Source: an uncultured Lactobacillus sp.
GTDB taxonomy: Bacteria; Bacillota; Bacilli; Lactobacillales; Lactobacillaceae
Length of the DNA stretch: 11,047 nucleotides
Assembly (NCBI GenBank): GCA_945281075.1
Contig: CALYQE010000059.1
Location: forward strand, 1 to 11,047
Direction of reading: 5' to 3'
Shown: in pieces, positions 6,468 to 11,047 of the stretch
Numbering within the stretch: position 1 is the first letter of the stretch
How the letters are laid out: each line of letters opens with the position of its first letter
Program-made: the position numbers and the translations under genes
Notes under the pieces: model-generated
Database searches by the model: none
Seen by the model: only the letters and a program-made list of their open reading frames with translations
Told to the model about the DNA's origin: nothing

Positions 6468-6473
6468 CATAAT
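6468..6473 (+). promoter_or_regulatory. Candidate -10 box of the plus arm
   Basis: CATAAT lies 36 bp before the MFS start codon, between the inverted repeat and the cre-like site. No good -35 hexamer is found at 16-18 bp, so this promoter would be weak or regulator-dependent, unless the true start lies further upstream in the T-rich stretch. Confidence 0.35.
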
Positions 6474-6486
6474 GTTAGCGATTTCA
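6473..6486 (+). promoter_or_regulatory. cre (CcpA) site at the plus-arm start
   Basis: TGTTAGCGATTTCA matches cre consensus TGWAANCGNWWNCA with one mismatch (T for A at position 4). It directly follows the candidate -10 box, covering the likely start site, a typical repression position. It is the best cre match in the window. Confidence 0.6.
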
Positions 6487-6509
6487 AAAAATACGAAAAG
6501 AGGATAGAA

Positions 6510-7907
6510 ATGAATAATGGATATAGTTCCGAACTAGTTCTAGATAATTTACCTTTCTCACGGTGGCATCTAGAGAATTTCTTTATTTTAGGATTTGGTT
6601 TACAAATCAACGGTGTTCTCAATTCTTCTGGAAATTCAATTCTAGCTGATTTGGTTCATAAAGGTTGGTCTAATAATTATTTGAATGCAGCTTTTTCGTC
6701 AGTCATGATGACTGGATTCTTTATTGGATCACTATTTGGCGGTTGGCTCGGTGATAAATTAGGTAGAAAACTTTCAAATGAAATAGCAATCATTATCTTT
6801 ACGAGCTTTTCATTATTAGCAGCTTTTTCACCAAATATGGTTTTTTTGATTATTTGCAGAGGACTAATGGGTATTGGTATGGGAGCAGGAATCGAATTAG
6901 GTTATGGCTCTTTTACTGAACTAATTCCAGCTAAATTTAGAGGCAAATGGCAGGCTATGCTATCCTGCTTCGGTAATCTTTCACCGTTAATTGCTTCGAT
7001 AGTTTGTTTGCTAGCAATCCCTACAACCGGATGGAGATCTGTTTTTATAATTTGTTCTGTTTGTGGTTTTATTTCTTTCGTCTTCTTTTATCGATTTTTT
7101 CGAGAATCGCCTCACTGGTTATTGCAAAATGGTTATAAAAAAGAAGGTGAACATTTAATTAAGGAAATAGTAAACAAAGTAGAAAAAGAACAGGGACACA
7201 AAATAAACATACCAAAAGAAAAATTGACTACGCCAATTGAAAACCAAAGGAAAGTCAACATTCCCTTAAAATATTTCTTTTATGGCGCTCTAGGTAGAAG
7301 AACTTTGGTTTGCTCCGTCACACTAATAGCAATGAACTTAGCCTTATACACCATTAATAATTGGATTCCAACAATTTTTGTGAATAATGGCATAACTGTT
7401 ACTAAATCTTTATTAATGACGACTATTATGATCATCGCCGCTCCAGTAGGAACTTTCGCATCAACATTAATTATGGAATTTTTACCTAGAAAATGGTTTG
7501 GCGGAATTTTTATTATTGCTATCGCTATTTTGGGGTATATTTATGCGCAGCAAAGAAGTGAAACTAATATTTTAGTCATTGGTTTTCTAATGATTTTCAT
7601 TCTTTACATTTATAACAGTTTCTCTTCTGCTGTATATGCTACAGAACTTTGGCCTACGCAAGTCAAAATGCGCGGACTTGGTATATCAAACGCAATTGGT
7701 CGCTTTGTTGCTATTACTTCTCCATATTTAATTGCCTGGCTTTTAACTGATTTTGGCGTTATGGCTGTTTTTATCACATTAGGTGTTTTATTAGGTCTTT
7801 GTGCATTAATTATTTTCTTATTTGGAATTGAAACCAGAAAAAAAACTATTAATGAAATTGACAGTTCTATTAATTTAAAAACTAACAAGGAGGTTAATCA
7901 TGCATAA
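6510..7907 (+). CDS. MFS sugar/polyol transporter (plus arm)
   Basis: A 465-residue major facilitator permease in the cytoplasmic membrane, paralogous to the minus-arm transporter. Marks: GGWLGDKLGRK (77-87), CRGLMG (116-121), FRESPHWLL (197-205), a cytoplasmic loop with many charged residues (about 208-255), TELWPTQVKMRGLG (378-391) and ETRKKTINEI (441-450). ATG at 6510 is chosen: AGAGGA lies 5-6 nt upstream and the protein then aligns end to end with its paralogue. The frame is open to an ATG at 6366, but that 48-residue extension would overlap the promoter, inverted repeat and cre site. The gene overlaps the next one by 8 bp, implying translational coupling. It probably imports an unphosphorylated polyol or sugar for the dehydrogenase encoded next. 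Confidence 0.9.
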   Translation: MNNGYSSELVLDNLPFSRWHLENFFILGFGLQINGVLNSSGNSILADLVHKGWSNNYLNAAFSSVMMTGFFIGSLFGGWLGDKLGRKLSNEIAIIIFTSFSLLAAFSPNMVFLIICRGLMGIGMGAGIELGYGSFTELIPAKFRGKWQAMLSCFGNLSPLIASIVCLLAIPTTGWRSVFIICSVCGFISFVFFYRFFRESPHWLLQNGYKKEGEHLIKEIVNKVEKEQGHKINIPKEKLTTPIENQRKVNIPLKYFFYGALGRRTLVCSVTLIAMNLALYTINNWIPTIFVNNGITVTKSLLMTTIMIIAAPVGTFASTLIMEFLPRKWFGGIFIIAIAILGYIYAQQRSETNILVIGFLMIFILYIYNSFSSAVYATELWPTQVKMRGLGISNAIGRFVAITSPYLIAWLLTDFGVMAVFITLGVLLGLCALIIFLFGIETRKKTINEIDSSINLKTNKEVNHA

Positions 7908-8952
7908 TACAAAAGCTGTTCTTAAAGAACCAGGCCAAATGATAATCAAGGATTCAGAGATTGGTGACCCTAAGGATAATGAGGTGCAAGTTAAAGTCTG
8001 CGACGTGAGCATTTGTGGGTCGGATATGCACGGGTTTACCGATGGCCCGTATTTACCACCTAAGGATCCAAAACAAGAAATAGGTTTGGGGCACGAAACA
8101 GCTGGAATAATTTCGAAAGTTGGCAAAAAGGTTAAAAATTTTAAGGTTGGTGATAGAGTTGCTATTGAACCTGGGGTACCTGATGGAACATGTGATTTTT
8201 GCCTATCTGGGCACTATAATGTTTGTCCAAATGTTGATTTCTTAGCAACAGCACCTAATTATAAAGGTTCGCTTACAAACTATATAAATCACCCAGCAGA
8301 ATGGACATACCATCTACCTGACAATATGAGCTTAGTTGAAGGCGCAATGACTGAACCTGCATCAGTTGCTATTCATGCTGCAGAATCAGCTGGTAATTTA
8401 CTTGGCAAAACTGTAATCATTTTAGGTGCAGGTGCTGAGGGATTGTTAACCACCATGGCCGTAAAAATTGCTGGTGCAGCTAAAGTTGTAGTTATCGATG
8501 TTATGGAAAATCGTCTGATGAAGGCTAAAGAACTAGGTGCAAATGCCACTTTCAACGGTAAAGACAAAAATATCGTCAGTGAAATTAAGTCAGTTGTGGG
8601 TAAAATTGGTGCCGACTTTGTTTACGAATGTGCGGGAAGTAATGCAACGGCTCAAATTGGGCTAAAAGTTGTCAAAAACACTGGAACATTTTTCATTCTG
8701 GGAACGATTCCCGGAACCACACCAGTTGAATTTCTCAAAATAAACCGTGAAGTAACAATTCATACCCTTTTTAGATACGTTAATGACTATCCTAAGACTA
8801 TCAAAATGATTGCAAGTGGAAAATTCAATGTTATGTCCATTGTTGATAAGTACTTTGTATATAACGATATCCAAAAAGCATTCGAATTTGCAACCCAACA
8901 CAAGAGCGATTTTATTAAAAGCGTAGTGATAGTCGACAAGTCATACAGGTAA
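7900..8952 (+). CDS. Zinc-dependent polyol dehydrogenase, sorbitol/xylitol dehydrogenase family
   Basis: A 350-residue medium-chain dehydrogenase expected to oxidise a polyol to a ketose with NAD. Catalytic zinc ligands Cys39 (ICGSDMHG), His65-Glu66 (GHETAG) and Glu152 (TEPASVAIHA) are all in place. The HPAEWTYHLPDNMSLVEGAMTEP stretch is typical of sorbitol, xylitol and L-arabinitol dehydrogenases. The Rossmann fold has GAGAEG (176-181), and Asp200 after VVVI indicates NAD rather than NADP. Of the four structural-zinc cysteines only Cys98, Cys101 and Cys109 remain; Asp95 occupies the first position, so this site may be altered or empty. AAGGAGG lies 6 nt before the ATG inside the MFS gene, which it overlaps by 8 bp. 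It resembles polyol dehydrogenases more than the minus-arm enzyme does. The actual polyol cannot be read from the sequence. Confidence 0.9.
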   Translation: MHNTKAVLKEPGQMIIKDSEIGDPKDNEVQVKVCDVSICGSDMHGFTDGPYLPPKDPKQEIGLGHETAGIISKVGKKVKNFKVGDRVAIEPGVPDGTCDFCLSGHYNVCPNVDFLATAPNYKGSLTNYINHPAEWTYHLPDNMSLVEGAMTEPASVAIHAAESAGNLLGKTVIILGAGAEGLLTTMAVKIAGAAKVVVIDVMENRLMKAKELGANATFNGKDKNIVSEIKSVVGKIGADFVYECAGSNATAQIGLKVVKNTGTFFILGTIPGTTPVEFLKINREVTIHTLFRYVNDYPKTIKMIASGKFNVMSIVDKYFVYNDIQKAFEFATQHKSDFIKSVVIVDKSYR

Positions 8953-8961
8953 GGTGAAAAA

Positions 8962-9912
8962 ATGTCACAAGACGTAATTTGTGTAGGAACTGCTTTAGTT
9001 GATATTCCTTTATTCCCAATTACACCCAAGATACTGGATGAGGTTTCAGCGCCAATCGAAGATATATCCATGAAAATTGGTGGCGATGCTATCAATGAGG
9101 CGATCATTATCTCCAGATTGGGCAAAAAAGTTTCATTGGTTAGCGCTGTGGGCGATGATGTTGCTGGACACTATGTTATCAAGATGGCTAAAAAAAATAA
9201 GGTCGACATTTCTAATTTAAAGATTGATTCTCGACTAACAACTTCAATTAATGTTGGACTAGTAAAGCCTGATGGCCAAAGAACCTTTATTACAAATAAG
9301 AATGGCAGTTTGTGGAAGATGGACGAAACAGACATTGATTTTAGTTCAATTAATAACAGTAAAATTCTGTCTATGGCAAGTATCTTCAATAACCCGTTAA
9401 TTGATGACCAAGTCATCCTCAAGATTTTTAAACAAGCAAAAAAAGAAAATATGCTTATCTGTGCAGACATTGATGCACCCCGTTTGGGCGAAACAATCGA
9501 TGATATTAAATATATTCTACCTTACATCGATTACTTCTTTCCGAACGACAAAGAGGCTGCCCATCTAACTGGTTTAACCGGCCTTGAAAACCAAGCCAAC
9601 CTACTGCTTAAATTAGGCGTTAAAAATATCATTATCAAGACAGGAGATCAAGGTTGCTTTATCAAAAACAAGTATTTAATGAAGTTTATTCCTTCATTTA
9701 AAGTGCCATCCAAATTTGACATTGATACTACTGGAGCCGGAGACAATTTTGCAGCAGGTTTTATATCTAAACTAGTTGAAGGTGAAAGCTTTGAAAATTG
9801 CGCACTATTTGGCAACGCAGTCGCCTCTATTTCAGTAAGAGAGCTAGGTGCAATAAATGGTTTGAAAAATAAAGACCAAGCTGAACAGTTAATAACAAAA
9901 CGTAAAAGATAA
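8962..9912 (+). CDS. PfkB/ribokinase-family sugar kinase
   Basis: A cytosolic ATP-dependent carbohydrate kinase of 316 residues, normal for the family. The N-terminal PfkB signature is GGDAINEA (40-47); the C-terminal one is DTTGAGDNFAAGF (255-267), with Asp261 as catalytic base and the GAG anion hole. Asn195-Asp-Lys-Glu and KTGDQG (226-231) are the usual nucleotide-site segments. It does not match a single named subfamily (ribokinase, fructokinase, 1-phosphofructokinase or KDG kinase) well enough to name a substrate. In context it probably phosphorylates the ketose made by the dehydrogenases, giving a ketose phosphate for the aldolase on the other arm. The Shine-Dalgarno AAGGTG overlaps the preceding stop, and the gap is 9 nt. 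Confidence 0.9.
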   Translation: MSQDVICVGTALVDIPLFPITPKILDEVSAPIEDISMKIGGDAINEAIIISRLGKKVSLVSAVGDDVAGHYVIKMAKKNKVDISNLKIDSRLTTSINVGLVKPDGQRTFITNKNGSLWKMDETDIDFSSINNSKILSMASIFNNPLIDDQVILKIFKQAKKENMLICADIDAPRLGETIDDIKYILPYIDYFFPNDKEAAHLTGLTGLENQANLLLKLGVKNIIIKTGDQGCFIKNKYLMKFIPSFKVPSKFDIDTTGAGDNFAAGFISKLVEGESFENCALFGNAVASISVRELGAINGLKNKDQAEQLITKRKR

Positions 9913-9925
9913 GGAGTTACAAAAT

Positions 9926-10897
9926 ATGAAATTAGGAGACAATATGCAAGTTTCACGTATTGGATTAGGCACTTGGGCACTAGGTGGAGGGCCAGCGTTT
10001 ACAGACTATAACAACCATCAATCAGCCATAGAGACAATAAGGGGAGCATTAAAATATGGTATTAATTTGATTGATACTGCACCAGGTTATAATTTCGGCG
10101 AAAGTGAGAAGTTAGTTGGAGAAGCTATCAAAGAAAATAGGGAGAAATACACTATTATTACTAAATGTGGAATAACTTGGGAAAGACAAGGGGCTTTCTT
10201 TAATAAAGTTGGGGAACGATCCTTATATAAAAACTTGTCTCCTGAATCAATTTCTTTGGAATTATTCGATACATTAAAGAGACTGCAAACTGATTATATT
10301 GATGTCTATATGACTCACTGGCAATCAGTTGAGCCTTATAAAACACCAATTTCAGAAACCATGAGATATTTGATGGAATTAAAGGAGAAGGGAATAATTC
10401 GCGGAATTGGTGCGGCAAATGTTAACGCTAATGATGTGCGAGAATATCTTAAATACGGTCAACTTGATATTATACAATGCCGTTATAGTATCCTTGATCG
10501 GGAAGTTGAAAAAGACTTGCTACCACTTTGCAAAGAAAATAATATTGTTTTAGAAGCTTACTCACCACTGTCAATGGGTATCTTATCAGGCTCAGTGCCA
10601 CGTGACTATGTACCGCCTAAAGGTTCTGCACGAAATGGCAAAAAGTGGTTTAAACCCGAAAATTTAGTAAAAGTTGATGACATGCTTGACGCTTGGCAAC
10701 CTTTATGCCAGAAGTACAATTGTACGTTAGCTAACTTAGCCATTGCCTGGGTTCTTAACCAAAGCGAAAACGTTAATGTGTTGAGTGGATCTACATCCCT
10801 TGATCAATTAGATGAAAACAGTAAAGCAATGAATATTAAAATTGAGCCAAATGATCTCGCACGAATGAGAAAGATGGCTGAGGCTTTGGATAATTAA
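9926..10897 (+). CDS. Aldo/keto reductase
   Basis: A cytosolic NAD(P)H-dependent TIM-barrel oxidoreductase of 323 residues, resembling the IolS/YdhF-like bacterial group. The full catalytic tetrad is visible: Asp50 and Tyr55 (IDTAPGYNFGES), Lys80 (ITKCG) and His131 (MTHWQ). IGLGTWALGG at the N-terminus, IRGIGAANV (158-166) and LSGSTSLDQL near the C-terminus are family features. AAGGAG overlaps the kinase stop and lies 9 nt before the ATG; the gap is 13 nt, so it is the last gene of the operon. Likely role (inference): reduction of the aldehyde released by the aldolase, for example glyceraldehyde, glycolaldehyde or lactaldehyde, with redox recycling. Oxidation of an incoming sugar is an alternative. 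Confidence 0.9.
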   Translation: MKLGDNMQVSRIGLGTWALGGGPAFTDYNNHQSAIETIRGALKYGINLIDTAPGYNFGESEKLVGEAIKENREKYTIITKCGITWERQGAFFNKVGERSLYKNLSPESISLELFDTLKRLQTDYIDVYMTHWQSVEPYKTPISETMRYLMELKEKGIIRGIGAANVNANDVREYLKYGQLDIIQCRYSILDREVEKDLLPLCKENNIVLEAYSPLSMGILSGSVPRDYVPPKGSARNGKKWFKPENLVKVDDMLDAWQPLCQKYNCTLANLAIAWVLNQSENVNVLSGSTSLDQLDENSKAMNIKIEPNDLARMRKMAEALDN

Positions 10898-10920
10898 AAA
10901 GTTGCTTTAGTTAACTACTG

Positions 10921-10926
10921 TATAAT
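10921..10926 (+). promoter_or_regulatory. Isolated consensus -10 box after the operon
   Basis: TATAAT directly preceded by TG occurs 24 nt after the reductase stop. The -35 at 17 bp is poor. Transcription from here would give an RNA of about 110 nt ending at the hairpin at 10994-11038, with no ORF of note. A chance match is quite possible. Confidence 0.25.
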
Positions 10927-10993
10927 CAATTCTTAAAAAATTAACTCTCTGAATCAAAATTATTATTAGTTCAGGAAACAAAAAAAGATAGTA

Positions 10994-11038
10994 AAAAGCA
11001 TCCCAATCCATAATCGAATTTATTTTAGGGATGCTTTT
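10994..11038. terminator. Strong hairpin terminator closing the plus-arm operon
   Basis: AAAAGCATCCC (10994-11004) and GGGATGCTTTT (11028-11038) form a perfect 11-bp stem with a 23-nt loop. T-rich DNA follows on the plus strand, and the A-run on the left makes it usable from the other side. It is about 96 nt after the reductase stop, so it may be shared with a convergent gene beyond the window. Confidence 0.75.
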
Positions 11039-11047
11039 CTTTGTTAT

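Noticed and set aside
6366..6509. N-terminal extension of the plus-arm MFS transporter
   Set aside because: The frame is open but has no Shine-Dalgarno at 6366 and covers the inverted repeat, -10 candidate and cre. The paralogue aligns from the start at 6510, which has AGAGGA upstream.

Overview
The window is AT-rich and has short intergenic gaps, strong AAGGAGG-type ribosome binding sites, CcpA (cre)-like sites, PTS and DeoR-family components. This points to a low-GC Firmicute, most likely a Lactobacillaceae member; the species cannot be told from the sequence. All genes are for carbohydrate uptake, catabolism or its regulation. No RNA gene, CRISPR array, insertion sequence or phage gene was seen.

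Region 1 (1-1984): a minus-strand cellobiose/lactose-type PTS EIIC gene runs off the left edge, so its C-terminus is missing. About 650 bp of regulatory DNA lies upstream. It holds an extended -10 promoter, two cre-like sites and three GntR/HutC-type palindromes. One cre-plus-palindrome pair is repeated 307 bp away with identical internal spacing. A five-codon ORF with a Shine-Dalgarno sequence, followed by a hairpin terminator, lies between the copies.

Region 2 (1985-2731): a DeoR-family repressor, minus strand, with its own extended -10 promoter. A terminator (2821-2854) insulates it from the operon upstream.

Region 3 (2901-10897): a divergent locus of seven genes. The minus arm is MFS transporter, zinc-dependent medium-chain dehydrogenase, class II ketose-phosphate aldolase. 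The plus arm is a paralogous MFS transporter, a sorbitol/xylitol-type medium-chain dehydrogenase, a PfkB sugar kinase and an aldo/keto reductase. The 276-bp divergent control region holds a perfect 16-bp palindrome at the minus-arm start site, an ACAACA-N5-TGTTGT inverted repeat in the plus-arm promoter and two cre-like sites. A strong hairpin terminator (10994-11038) closes the window.

How the genes may work together (inference): a polyol or rare sugar enters unphosphorylated through an MFS permease and is oxidised to a ketose by a dehydrogenase. The PfkB kinase phosphorylates the ketose, and the aldolase cleaves it to a triose phosphate and an aldehyde that the aldo/keto reductase could reduce. 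Kinase and aldolase sit on opposite arms, so both operons should be needed. The two MFS-dehydrogenase pairs look like two entry points to one lower pathway. The DeoR protein probably senses a phosphorylated intermediate. The substrate cannot be named from sequence alone.
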